This document shows positions 1-8,800 of a stretch of DNA of 17,580 bases, one piece after another. The DNA comes from Rikenellaceae bacterium (GTDB lineage Bacteria > Bacteroidota > Bacteroidia > Bacteroidales > UBA932), in the NCBI GenBank assembly GCA_003513895.1, contig DOSU01000056.1:13555-31134 (forward strand), written 5' to 3'. Each line of letters opens with the position of its first letter. Position 1 is the first letter of the stretch. A model generated the notes under the pieces. That model searched no databases. It worked only from the letters and a program-made list of their open reading frames with translations, and was not told the origin of the DNA. Position numbers and translations under genes: made by a program.

Positions 1-1451
1 GCTTGAAGGGCTTCATATGCAGCATTTACCTGACCGCGGCCGCCATCAATTACAACCAGCTGAGGCAAGGTTACACCCTCAGACATAAGCCTGGAATATC
101 TCCGGTTTACAACCTCCTTCATGGTTGCAAAATCATTTGCACCAATAACTCTTTTTACATTAAAATGCCTGTAGTCCTGTTTGCTTGGGATACCATCCCT
201 AAAAACAACACAAGCCGAAACTGCAAATTTTCCCTGAATATTGGAGTTGTCGATACACTCAATATGCGTGGGAAGTTCGGGGAGATCCAGATCCTTCTTG
301 ATTGAATTCAGAATTCTCTCCTTGTGTTCTTCCGGCCGGAGAATTTCTTCCTGTTTGATTTTTTCAAGTTTGAATAGTCGTGCGTTTTTAAGACTTAACT
401 CCAGAAGGTTGAGCTTTTCTCCTCTTTGCGGTATGTTTATCCTGCAGTTTTCAAAATCCATATCCGGCTTAAACTGCACGATGAGTTCTCTTGAGAGCGG
501 GCCGAATTTCTCTCTCATTTCTGCAATAAAACGAGTGAGTATCGACGCTTGTTCCTCTTCAATAGGGAGTTTGAACTCTACATTAAGAGACTGAATGATA
601 GACCCGTTAACAACCCTCATATAGTTTCCAAAAGCCAGATTGTTTTCATATACAATAGTGAAAACATTTACATTTGTGATGTTCTGGCTTACTACAAGTG
701 ACTTGCTGTAATGCTTTCCAAGTACTTCAATTTTCTCTTTAAGGGATTGTGCATCTTCAAACCTTAGCTCCTTTGCAGCTAAAGCCATTTCTGCCTTCAT
801 TTCTCTTTCAAGGCTTAGTGTCTCTCCTTTAAGTATAAGTTTTATTTTTTCTATCTGCTCATCATAATTTTCCGAAGACTGGGCTCCAATACATGGTGCC
901 TTACATTTGGCCAGATGATAGTTAAGACAGGGCCGGAAATTTTTTGTCTTAATGTTTTCCGGGGAAAGGATAAGCTTGCAGGTTCTTATTGTAAAAAGAG
1001 TTCCTATGAGTTCGATGAGGGAATATGCATGTGATACATTGCTATATGGTCCGTAGTATACAGAACCGTCACGGACAAGTCTTCTCGTCAGCATAACCCG
1101 CGGAAAACGCTCCTTCCTGATGCATATCCAGGGATATGTTTTCCCATCCTTAAGCATAACATTATAACGCGGCTGATGCTCTTTTATAAGATTGTTTTCA
1201 AGCAGCAACGCATCCGATTCGCTTTCAACAATCGTATACTCAAGATTGCCAATTTTTGAGACCATTACCCGGGTTTTTGCCGTGAGACTCTCCTCGGACT
1301 GAAAGTACTGGTACACTCTGCTTTTAAGGCTTTTTGCCTTACCAACATAAATGATAGTGCCTTCTTTGTTGTAAAAGCGGTAGACTCCCGGCAAAGAAGG
1401 CAGCAATTTCAATGTTTCCCTTACCCTATCTTTGTTCTCTTCACCTTTCAT
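1..1451 (-). CDS. uvrC: Excinuclease ABC subunit C (UvrC), 3' end outside window
   Basis: UvrC is the nuclease of nucleotide excision repair; it cuts the damaged strand on both sides of a lesion marked by UvrA/UvrB. The frame is open from ATG at 1451 to the window edge, giving 483 residues of a family usually near 600. An N-terminal GIY-YIG nuclease domain is visible as GVY (residues 22-24) and YVG (35-37), followed by KAKSLKSRV. Cys158, Cys175, Cys183 and Cys187 match the four-cysteine set of E. coli UvrC, which is reported to bind an iron-sulfur cluster. A UVR-like helical segment follows at about residues 205-240. The RNase H-like second nuclease domain shows Asp401 (ECIDNSNIQG) and the DGGRGQ motif (469-474). 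The helix-hairpin-helix C terminus lies outside. The gene diverges from the acyltransferase at 1516; I found no exact TAnnTTTG element for it, only TTTATTTG variants. Confidence 0.97.
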   Translation of the reverse strand, partial: MKGEENKDRVRETLKLLPSLPGVYRFYNKEGTIIYVGKAKSLKSRVYQYFQSEESLTAKTRVMVSKIGNLEYTIVESESDALLLENNLIKEHQPRYNVMLKDGKTYPWICIRKERFPRVMLTRRLVRDGSVYYGPYSNVSHAYSLIELIGTLFTIRTCKLILSPENIKTKNFRPCLNYHLAKCKAPCIGAQSSENYDEQIEKIKLILKGETLSLEREMKAEMALAAKELRFEDAQSLKEKIEVLGKHYSKSLVVSQNITNVNVFTIVYENNLAFGNYMRVVNGSIIQSLNVEFKLPIEEEQASILTRFIAEMREKFGPLSRELIVQFKPDMDFENCRINIPQRGEKLNLLELSLKNARLFKLEKIKQEEILRPEEHKERILNSIKKDLDLPELPTHIECIDNSNIQGKFAVSACVVFRDGIPSKQDYRHFNVKRVIGANDFATMKEVVNRRYSRLMSEGVTLPQLVVIDGGRGQVNAAYEALQ

Positions 1452-1476
1452 CTCAAATAAACATTAGCGCTATATT

Positions 1477-1506
1477 TTTGTAAAAGTAACAAATAAACTA
1501 TATTTG
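1477..1506 (+). promoter_or_regulatory. Bacteroidota-type promoter of the fused acyltransferase gene
   Basis: The -33 element TTTG is at 1477-1480 and the -7 element TATATTTG (consensus TAnnTTTG) at 1499-1506, with an 18-base spacer. Transcription would begin only a few bases before the ATG at 1516, giving a very short leader. This also argues against the in-frame TTG at 1504, which lies inside the -7 element. Confidence 0.65.
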
Positions 1507-1515
1507 TATAGTATT

Positions 1516-3303
1516 ATGAATTCTAAACTTATATCGAAAACAGACATAAAGAAAGCCATAAAAGTTCATGGTCTTCCCGGAACCATACTGGCTTCTCTGA
1601 TGCTTACTGTCCTTGGATTTAACAGGATAAACAAGAAATATGATCGGTTTTCCGGATATACCGGCAGAGAGTTTACAACAGCCTTGCTTAAGGAATTCAA
1701 GGTCGGATACGATATAATCGAAAAGGAGCTTGATTATATACCGCAGGAAGGGCCATTCATAATTATATCAAATCATCCTTTTGGAGCTTTAGACGGAGTT
1801 ATTCTGATCAATATTTTCAGTGTCGCCCGTCCGGATGTTAAGTTTCTTACAAACTTCCTTTTATCCCACATTCCCAATCTTAAGGACTTTTTCTCTCCTG
1901 TTAATCCGTTTTCGAACAGACCGGATCTCTCACAAAGCTTCAGTGGAATTAGGATGGCTACAGAGACCCTTAAAAACGGGGGGTGCCTTGGGCTTTTTCC
2001 TGCAGGAGAAGTTGCGACAACATATGGCACTTCAATAATTCAAGACAAGGAGTGGCAGCAATCAGTAATCAAGCTCATTAAAAATTCTGCCGTTCCGGTA
2101 TTGCCGGTATATGTACACGGAACAAACTCAAATTTTTTCCACTGGCTCGGAAAAATTCACCCGGTGTTACGCACCGCAAGGTTGCCAGGAGAGTTGCTCA
2201 ATAAAGCGGGTAAAATTGTCCCGGTGAGAATAGGAAAACTCATTTCCCTTAACGAAATATCTGAACACAGAGATTTAAAGGAACTCGGAAATTTTTTAAG
2301 AAGCAGAACCTATGCCCTGGAGGCTAATGTAAAACAAACAATAATACATCCGGAAGAAGTATACTCTGTTCCAATTGCACTTCCAAAAAATAGGAGGGCA
2401 CTTCTTAAGGAGATAAATTCGCTGTCAAAAGATAAACATCTTTTTACAACAGGACATTTCAGCTGCTATCTTTCTGAATCGAAATACATACCATTTCTAA
2501 TGCACGAGTTGGGCCGCAAAAGAGAAGAGGCATTTCGCGCAGTAGGTGAAGGAACAAAAAAGGCTCTTGATACCGATGAATATGACGAATTCTACAAACA
2601 CCTTATTCTGTGGGATAAACAGAGATCAAGAGTGGTTGGGGCATACCGTCTGGGATATGGTAAAGACATTCTCGCCAAAAAAGGGATTAAAGGGTTTTAT
2701 ACAAAGACCCTATTTGATTATGAGCCGGAATACTATGATTACCTGAAACAATCAATTGAGTTGGGAAGGTCTTTTGTTTCAGTTGAATATCAGAAAGAGG
2801 CCCTGCCTCTTATGCTTCTTATAAAGGGACTTCTCTACTCGGTGCTTAACGACAGCGACATAAGGTACCTCATAGGACCGGTGAGTATAAGCTCCTGGTA
2901 TCCGAAGTTTTACAGAAGCCTTATTATCAAGTACCTTAAAGACAATCATTCTATTGAGGGAATGGATAAGATGGTCCGCCCTAAAAATCCTTTCTTTTCC
3001 GATTTTTTAAGGAGTAATCCGGAGAGTCTAATAGACGGAAAGGCCGATACAATAGAAAAATTTGACAGATATATTCTGAAGCTTAGCGATAATGAATTCC
3101 GTCTCCCCACACTATTAAAGAAATATCTTAAGATTAATGCTAAAATCATTAATTACAATGTTGACCCGGATTTCAATTACTGTGTAGACGGTTTAGTGTT
3201 TATGGATCTCACCAAGGTACCCAGACAGGAAATATTGTCTCTTGCCAGAGATGAGAAAAACAAAAAAGCCATAATGAAAAGATTCGGATTTGACGAAGAT
3301 TAA
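1516..3303 (+). CDS. Fused two-domain acyltransferase (PlsC-like + GNAT/OlsB-like), OlsF-type candidate
   Basis: This 595-residue protein has two acyltransferase domains. Residues about 60-250 form a PlsC/lysophospholipid acyltransferase domain with NHPFGALDG (86-94) and FPAGEV (161-166). The catalytic motif is H-x5-D (His87, Asp93), one residue longer than the textbook H-x4-D. Residues about 290-595 resemble the hemolysin/OlsB-like N-acyltransferase domain, with LILWDKQRSRVVGAYRLG (363-380) as the core strand. In OlsF of Serratia and Flavobacterium such a fusion makes ornithine lipid: the C-terminal half N-acylates the amino acid with acyl-ACP and the N-terminal half adds the second chain by O-acylation. 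Bacteroides makes glycine lipids with the same two activities on separate proteins (GlsB, GlsA). I infer that this enzyme makes an aminoacyl lipid at the inner membrane; whether the head group is ornithine, glycine or another amino acid cannot be read from the sequence. ATG 1516 is chosen over TTG 1504. Its stop overlaps that of yidD. Confidence 0.82.
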   Translation: MNSKLISKTDIKKAIKVHGLPGTILASLMLTVLGFNRINKKYDRFSGYTGREFTTALLKEFKVGYDIIEKELDYIPQEGPFIIISNHPFGALDGVILINIFSVARPDVKFLTNFLLSHIPNLKDFFSPVNPFSNRPDLSQSFSGIRMATETLKNGGCLGLFPAGEVATTYGTSIIQDKEWQQSVIKLIKNSAVPVLPVYVHGTNSNFFHWLGKIHPVLRTARLPGELLNKAGKIVPVRIGKLISLNEISEHRDLKELGNFLRSRTYALEANVKQTIIHPEEVYSVPIALPKNRRALLKEINSLSKDKHLFTTGHFSCYLSESKYIPFLMHELGRKREEAFRAVGEGTKKALDTDEYDEFYKHLILWDKQRSRVVGAYRLGYGKDILAKKGIKGFYTKTLFDYEPEYYDYLKQSIELGRSFVSVEYQKEALPLMLLIKGLLYSVLNDSDIRYLIGPVSISSWYPKFYRSLIIKYLKDNHSIEGMDKMVRPKNPFFSDFLRSNPESLIDGKADTIEKFDRYILKLSDNEFRLPTLLKKYLKINAKIINYNVDPDFNYCVDGLVFMDLTKVPRQEILSLARDEKNKKAIMKRFGFDED

Positions 3304-3548
3304 GGAACCGGATCATATCCGCTGCCACCCCAAGGATTACACCGAAGAATTCTTTTAACAGCAAGATAAAGCCCAATGAATGGACCATGTTTTTTTATAG
3401 CCTGAATCGAATACTCCGAACAAGTAGGTGTAAAACGACATGATGGCGGTTTTAGAGGCGATATGCAATACTGATAGCACTTAATCAGCAATATGAATGG
3501 TGCCGATGCTATCTGTAGAAGAATACTTTTTAAGTTTTGCAAGTGCAT
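3300..3548 (-). CDS. yidD: Membrane protein insertion efficiency factor YidD
   Basis: An 82-residue protein of the YidD family (usually 70-90 residues), which associates with the inner membrane and helps YidC insert proteins. The family core is present: CYQYCISPLKPPSCRF, then TPTCSEYS, KKHG and the C-terminal CNPWGGSGYDPVP. An amphipathic helix precedes the core. The first ATG in frame is at 3548; a TTG at 3560 would add four residues and is less likely. Its 5' end overlaps the end of rnpA by 68 bases, so the two are probably translationally coupled. Its TAA stop (3300-3302) interlocks with the TAA of the convergent acyltransferase gene (3301-3303). It is the last gene of a minus-strand operon; yidC and rpmH, common partners elsewhere, are not in this window. 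Confidence 0.95.
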   Translation of the reverse strand: MHLQNLKSILLQIASAPFILLIKCYQYCISPLKPPSCRFTPTCSEYSIQAIKKHGPFIGLYLAVKRILRCNPWGGSGYDPVP

Positions 3549-3879
3549 TTTGTAAAGCAATATTTATCTGACTGTAATCAAGGACTTCGCTGCTAATGTA
3601 AACCAGTGCGAAATCTGTGCCCGGCATGCCGTCAATAATTTCCCGGTTTAAACGATAGCTTTCCCTTATTCTCCTCCTGATTAAATTTCTGGTAACGGCC
3701 TTTTTGTGTTGTCTTTTGGGAACGGAAATCAGGATTCTGTTAATTCCAGCATCATTTGGGCTGTAGTAAATTTTATAAGGATGGCTGAAAAGTGCTTTTC
3801 CGTTTTCAAACAGAAAGTTAATAAGCCGGATAGAACTTAATCTCTCTTTTTTTTGAAAAGTGTATCGTGTGCCACTCAT
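3481..3879 (-). CDS. rnpA: Ribonuclease P protein component
   Basis: RnpA is the protein subunit of RNase P and helps the catalytic RNA bind and cleave the 5' leader of precursor tRNAs. From ATG 3879 the protein has 132 residues, normal for the family. It shows an N-terminal basic and aromatic patch (TRYTFQKKERL, residues 4-14), the central VPKRQHKKAVTRN and the signature RNxxRR at residues 64-69, followed by IRESYR. An upstream TTG at 3894 is rejected because it lies inside a TAnnTTTG promoter element (3892-3899). The gene begins 17 bases after the hemD stop and its last 68 bases overlap yidD. Its own promoter overlapping the hemD stop suggests that rnpA and yidD can be expressed separately from the upstream genes. 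Confidence 0.96.
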   Translation of the reverse strand: MSGTRYTFQKKERLSSIRLINFLFENGKALFSHPYKIYYSPNDAGINRILISVPKRQHKKAVTRNLIRRRIRESYRLNREIIDGMPGTDFALVYISSEVLDYSQINIALQNALAKLKKYSSTDSIGTIHIAD

Positions 3880-3891
3880 TATTATTTGGTG

Positions 3892-3924
3892 CAAAATTAC
3901 TTTTGTTCCAGGTAATTAAGCAAT
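3892..3924 (-). promoter_or_regulatory. Internal promoter of rnpA-yidD overlapping the hemD stop codon
   Basis: Read on the minus strand, TAATTTTG (3899 to 3892) matches TAnnTTTG exactly, with a partial -33 element ATTG at 3924-3921 and a 21-base spacer. The TAA of hemD forms the first three bases of the -7 element. The leader to ATG 3879 would be short. Confidence 0.5.
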
Positions 3925-4634
3925 GCCTTTGCTATTGATGGAGCCTCAGGTGTGGGTGCAATTACATCTGCCGAAAGCTTTGCAGCTTTAAGAGCTTTTA
4001 ATGTTGTTGTTCCGTAAGTTGCAAACTTAATTCCGTTCTGTATGAATTCGGGGAAGTTTTCCTGCAGAGATTTTATGTCGCTTGGGCTGTAGAAAACAAT
4101 AATATCATAGTTCGAAACATCCAGGCCGGAAAGGTTGCTGTTAACGGTTTTAACGAACACGGCGCTTGAGTGTTTAATTTTAGCTTTAACGAAAACCTTG
4201 TGCAAATCGGTCTTGCAACTGTCTGCAGCCGCAATAAGAAAGTTTTCGGTTTTGTGTTTTACTCCAATAGATTCTACAATAGACGCGTTGGTTCCATTTC
4301 CAAAGAAAATCTTTCGTTTTCGGTATACAATATATTTTTGCAGATAAAGCGCAATAGCCTCTGAGATGCAAAAATACTTCATGGTTTCAGGTACAGCGAT
4401 ACGAATCTCTTCGCAAATTTTAAAGAAAGAGTCAATGGAGCTTCTGGAAGTAAATACAATAGCTGTATAATCTGGAATTGACACTTTCTGTAGCCGGAAT
4501 TCCCTGGCCGATAATGGCTCTACTTTAAAAAAAGGATTAAATGTGATGTTAACTTTGAATTTGGAAACCAGTTCTGTATATGGGGATCCGTTTGTAGGTT
4601 CCGGCTGGGAAATCAAAATATTTTTTATCTTCAT
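3897..4634 (-). CDS. hemD: Uroporphyrinogen-III synthase (HemD family)
   Basis: HemD closes and rearranges hydroxymethylbilane into uroporphyrinogen III, the branch-point tetrapyrrole for haem, sirohaem and cobalamin. The sequence is 245 residues, the usual size. The family is poorly conserved, so the call rests on overall pattern: an N-terminal ILISQPEP strand, IVFTSRSSIDSFF (around 60-72), the central domain exchange, IIVFYSPSDIKSL in domain two and the C-terminal FATYGTTTLKALKAA followed by APTPEAPSIAKAL. These correspond to the TS/TT-bearing loops lining the cleft in HemD structures. ATG 4634 is chosen; a TTG at 4664 would overlap the upstream gene and adds an atypical leader. It lies 4 bases after the DUF4271 gene. 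No other hem genes are in the window, so this is an isolated pathway gene in a mixed operon. Confidence 0.85.
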   Translation of the reverse strand: MKIKNILISQPEPTNGSPYTELVSKFKVNITFNPFFKVEPLSAREFRLQKVSIPDYTAIVFTSRSSIDSFFKICEEIRIAVPETMKYFCISEAIALYLQKYIVYRKRKIFFGNGTNASIVESIGVKHKTENFLIAAADSCKTDLHKVFVKAKIKHSSAVFVKTVNSNLSGLDVSNYDIIVFYSPSDIKSLQENFPEFIQNGIKFATYGTTTLKALKAAKLSADVIAPTPEAPSIAKALLNYLEQK

Positions 4635-4638
4635 AAGA

Positions 4639-5445
4639 CTAGAGAGAAAGTGTAAAATTTGCAATTAATACCAGAGGTAATATTTCTGCGCCGCAAAGAT
4701 ACAAAATATAAAAAAAAGGAGAAAATTGATGACCAATTATTATTTGATAGCTTCTGTAAAGATAAACAAACAATATCGGTATGGCACTCAAAGTCAGTAT
4801 CATAACTGCTCTCTCTTCTGTAATTGAGGAGGAGAACGATTTTATCAAAACAGAAGGAAAAGTGAATATTGCAGCAATTATCACATGATTATAACCTACC
4901 TTTTCCAAAAGATTAAATGTTACTTTATCTCTGTTTATCCATGAGAGTAACTTAAAAATCAGTTTTTTTGCCAGCCCGTAGAGCAGAAGAAAAATGAAAA
5001 ATCCTATAAGAAAAAATGGCGGATAAATGTCAAATTCGATCGTTATATAATCATTTGCAATTAGTGTTGTAATTACCGGAAAGTAGAGCAGTGAAATTAC
5101 AAAAACAACATTTCTCTGCTGGCTAAGAACCAGTTTATCTTCGAGTTTGTAGTGATCTCTTAGATTTGACAGGGATTTGAATACCGCAGGCACCGTGCTT
5201 ATTATCTCTCTTGAGAAAACTATAAGAATAATAAAGAAAGAGATTATGATAACCGAAAGAAAAACATCTGGTTTCTCCGTCTCTTTGCTCTCCGGACGAA
5301 AAGGAACCATTGTCATGCTTTTTGTTGAACTGCTCCATAGAGAGTCTGCCGGAAGATAATTTTCCCCCTGCTCAGAATATGTGTTGACTATAACATACCT
5401 GCACGACACACTATCGGAAACATATAAAGTATCTTGGCGAAACAT
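4639..5445 (-). CDS. DUF4271 domain integral membrane protein of unknown function
   Basis: A 268-residue protein with a soluble N-terminal region of about 60 residues, rich in Ser, Glu and Lys, then about six predicted membrane segments at roughly 61-78, 113-130, 142-158, 187-203, 213-231 and 243-262. The C-terminal segment FFYILYLCGAEILPL and a position directly before hemD are typical of the DUF4271 family of Bacteroidota. No function is established that I know of and I see no catalytic motif. Its ATG overlaps the TGA of the SUI1-like gene by one base (TGATG) and its TAG stop is 4 bases before the hemD ATG, so it is tightly bound into the operon. A role linked to haem, or to membrane insertion through rnpA/yidD, would be a guess from context only. 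Confidence 0.8.
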   Translation of the reverse strand: MFRQDTLYVSDSVSCRYVIVNTYSEQGENYLPADSLWSSSTKSMTMVPFRPESKETEKPDVFLSVIIISFFIILIVFSREIISTVPAVFKSLSNLRDHYKLEDKLVLSQQRNVVFVISLLYFPVITTLIANDYITIEFDIYPPFFLIGFFIFLLLYGLAKKLIFKLLSWINRDKVTFNLLEKVGYNHVIIAAIFTFPSVLIKSFSSSITEERAVMILTLSAIPILFVYLYRSYQIIIGHQFSPFFYILYLCGAEILPLVLIANFTLSL

Positions 5446-5795
5446 CAGTTTCCTTTTTTTGCCTGATATCCGAGAGATTGAAGGATGGCAATTGCTCTTT
5501 CCCTGAAATCTCCCTGTATTATGATTTTCCCCTCCTTAACAGATCCCCCTACTCCGCATCTGCTTTTAAGGGTCTTGCCAAGAGATTCCAGATCGGAACT
5601 CCTTCCAATGAAACCACTTACAATTGTAACCTGCTTTCCGGCCCTGTGCTTGCGGTCAATGGCGACAATAAGTTTTTGTTTGCTCTCAGGGATGGTATCT
5701 TCTCCTTCTTCAGAGCCATCGCCACCCTTAAATTGGAACTCAGGATTCGTGGAGTAAACAACTCCCAATCTGCTTTTCCAGTCGCTTTCTGACAT
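5445..5795 (-). CDS. yciH: SUI1/YciH-like translation factor
   Basis: A 116-residue bacterial member of the SUI1 (eIF1-like) family. In eukaryotes eIF1 checks start codon choice; E. coli YciH affects fidelity of initiation, but its role in most bacteria is unclear. The first 40 residues are variable and acidic. The SUI1 core covers about residues 40-113, with KQVTIVSGFIG, the LKSRCGVGGSVKEGKIIIQG segment with its basic and glycine-rich loop, and the closing helix ending LQSLGYQAKKG. ATG 5795 is used: the alternative TTG at 5816 lies inside the promoter element at 5814-5821. It is the first gene of the minus-strand operon and diverges from the DUF2723 gene. Confidence 0.9.
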   Translation of the reverse strand: MSESDWKSRLGVVYSTNPEFQFKGGDGSEEGEDTIPESKQKLIVAIDRKHRAGKQVTIVSGFIGRSSDLESLGKTLKSRCGVGGSVKEGKIIIQGDFRERAIAILQSLGYQAKKGN

Positions 5796-5813
5796 ATGGT
5801 ATATATTTTGCTG

Positions 5814-5821
5814 CAAAGTTA
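5814..5821 (-). promoter_or_regulatory. -7 promoter element of the SUI1-DUF4271-hemD-rnpA-yidD operon
   Basis: On the minus strand TAACTTTG matches TAnnTTTG exactly, 18 bases before ATG 5795. I see no good TTTG -33 element at the usual 19-21 base distance, so the promoter may rely on the -7 element or on an activator. Confidence 0.5.
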
Positions 5822-5841
5822 GGCAGAAAATTTCAAAATAT

Positions 5842-5849
5842 TATCTTTG
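5842..5849 (+). promoter_or_regulatory. -7 promoter element of the DUF2723 gene
   Basis: TATCTTTG matches TAnnTTTG exactly and lies 35 bases before ATG 5885. No clear TTTG is found 19-21 bases upstream. It shares the 89-base divergent region with the SUI1 operon promoter at 5814-5821. Confidence 0.5.
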
Positions 5850-5884
5850 TCAATTATTCTCAATTTCACCACTATATTAATCGC

Positions 5885-8800
5885 ATGGAACTGAAAAAAT
5901 TTAGATTGATCGACAACATTCTGGGCGCTGTCGTATTATTAATCGCTTCTGTTACATACCTCCTCACAATCGAGGATACAACCAGCTTTTGGGACTGCGG
6001 AGAGTTTATTGCTTCTGCATATAAACTGGAAATAGGACACCCTCCGGGAAATCCTGTTTTTCAGATTATTGCCAGATTTTTCACCTTGTTTGCCGATGCC
6101 GACAAGGCCGCAATGATGGTAAACGCAATGAGCGCGTTATGCTCTTCTTTCACGATCCTTTTTCTTTATTGGACAATATCACACCTTGGCCGCAGAATAG
6201 TTGAAAAGAGCGGAGATTCTCTCTCGATTTCAAATTCTATAGCCATTTGGGGAGCTGGTGCTGTTGGAGCATTGGCATACACATTTTCCGATACATTTTG
6301 GTTTTCTGCTGTCGAGGGTGAAGTTTATGCAATGTCGTCACTCTTTACTGCCGCAGTTTTCTGGGCAATGCTAAGATGGGAAGAACAGGCAGACGAACCA
6401 CATGCAAACCGATGGATTGTTCTCATTGCCTTCCTTATGGGTCTTTCGGTAGGAGTACACCTCCTGAACCTGCTTGCAATTCCGGCACTTGTGTTTATAT
6501 ATTACTACAAGAAATATGAGGTAACAACTAAAAGAAGCATATATGTACTTCTTATTTCTGGAGTAATTCTGGCCTCAATTCTTTACGGAATAATACCTTA
6601 TCTGCCTAAAATGGCCTCCTGGTTTGACCTTCTGTTTGTAAACGGATTTGGCATGCCATTCAATTCAGGCGCAGTTGTATTTATGCTGCTGCTGCTTGCT
6701 GCATCTTTCTATGGCATCTGGTATACTTATAAGAAACAGAACTACTTGTGGAATACAATTATCCTCAGTTTCACGATGATAGTAATCGGTTATTCCTCTT
6801 TTGCCGTTGTAATTATCCGCTCCCAGGCAAATACCCCTACAAACGAAAATCAACCCGACAATCCTTTTTCTCTGGTCAGGTACCTTGCCAGGGAGCAGTA
6901 CGGAAGCAATCCTCTCATTTACGGGGAGAGTTACTCTTCGACATATGAATTAAAGACTGAGAAATATTACGCAAAACTGGACGGGAAATACGAGAAGGTA
7001 AACGGACCTGTTCAGGCCAGATACAAACCTGAGTCAAAAATGCTTTTCCCCCGTATGTGGAGTAATAGTTCTCAGGATCATGTGAGGTTCTATCAAACCT
7101 ATACCGAGGGCAGAGGAAAAACCATAGCCGGAACCGAGAAAAAAATACCGCTGATGAAGGATAATCTTAAATATTTCTTTGATTATCAGCTGGACTGGAT
7201 GTATTTCAGATACTTCATGTGGAACTTTGCCGGCAGGCAAAATGATATTCACGGAACAACTCCCGGAGACCCTTTCAGAGGAAACTGGGAATCGGGCATA
7301 GGATTTCTTGATAAAGCAAGGCTTGGCGACCAGACTACTGGGCCGGACTATATAATAAACAACAAAGCAAAAAACCACTTTTATCTTATTCCGCTTTTAA
7401 TGGGGATTATAGGTCTCTTTTATCAGCTTGGAAAAGACAAGCATAATTGGTGGATAACAATGCTTCTGTTCCTGCTTACGGGGATTGCCATTGCTGTTTA
7501 TCTTAATATGCCTCCGTACCAGCCAAGAGAAAGGGACTATGCATATGCCGGTTCGTTTTATGCCTTCGCAATATGGATAGGATTAGCTGTTCTTGCGATT
7601 TATGATGTCGTGAAGAAGAGGGTTCCGGCAAACATTTCGGCAATTGCAGTAAGTACGGTTTGTCTTATTGTGCCTGTACAAATGGCAAGCGAAACCTGGG
7701 ACGATCACGACAGAAGCAACAGATATACTGCAAGAGACCTGGCATACAACTATTTAAACAGTACGGAAAAGAATTCGATATTAGTCACACACGGCGATAA
7801 CGACACATTCCCGCTCTGGTACATTCAGGAAGTAGAGGGAGTGAGAACAGATGTGAGAATCGTTAATACTTCTCTATTAGGCACAGACTGGTATATCGAT
7901 CAGATGAAATTCAAAGTGTACGAATCCGATCCTTTACCTTTCTCTATTCCTAAAAGGGAATACCTGTATGGTACAAATGATGTGATTCAGATCTATGATC
8001 AGGTGAAAAAGCCATTCCCGCTTAAGGTTGTTGTGGACTTAGTGTCCAACCCTGAAGCTAAGGTTACGGGTCAAGACGGCCAAAAGTACAGTTTTTTTGC
8101 GGCAAGACAGCTAACTATCTCGGTAGACAAGCAAAGTGCAATTGCCAATGGAATAGTAAGTGCTGCCGATTCGGCACAAATTGTTGATACAATTACTCTA
8201 ATCCTGCCGGAAAACAAAGATCTCCTTACCAAAGCCGAACTTATGATTCTGGATTTGCTTGCAAACTACAAATGGGACAGGCCAATTTATTTTGTTGCAA
8301 TGGGTGGCGATCTTGAGATAGGCATAAGAGACTATCTTGAATATAGCGGCTTTGCATACAAATTTGTTCCAATAAAGAGTAAAAGCACACTTGGCTACCC
8401 GGGCAGGGTACCTTCGGAAAAGATGTACGACAAGGTTATGAATGTCTATAGATGGGGTAACATGAACGACCCTACTATAAACATCGATTACCAGAATCTT
8501 CTCTCGTTCACTGCTGTAATTTCGGCAAGGAATATATTTACACAAACTGCGAGATCTCTCATTATTGAGGGCAAGACAGAGAAAGCCGTTGCTGTTCTGG
8601 ACAAGATGCAGGAGATTATGATACCTGCACATTTCCCCCTCAACTGTACATTGCTTGGTTCGCTTAACGAACACTCGGTGCTTGAGGCTGTGGACATTTA
8701 TCTTCTGGCCGGCGCCCGTGACAAGGGGATTGCTCTTGCAGAGGCATATACAAAGGAGAGTTTTGTTTCCATTGACCTGTTTTCCAAACTATATAATGGG

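Noticed and set aside
241..594. Open frame of 117 codons on the plus strand
   Set aside because: It is antisense to a well-conserved part of uvrC, is serine-rich without any domain pattern, and has no promoter.
1454..1499. Direct repeat CAAATAAAC at 1454-1462 and 1490-1498
   Set aside because: Nine bases in an AT-rich promoter region is too short to support an operator; on the minus strand each reads TTTATTTG, a one-mismatch -7 element, but the spacing does not make a convincing uvrC promoter.
7034..7378. Open frame of 114 codons on the minus strand
   Set aside because: Antisense to the DUF2723 gene with no recognisable motif or start signal.
8198..8674. Open frame of 158 codons on the minus strand
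   Set aside because: Antisense to the DUF2723 gene; composition is that of a shadow frame and no family is recognised.
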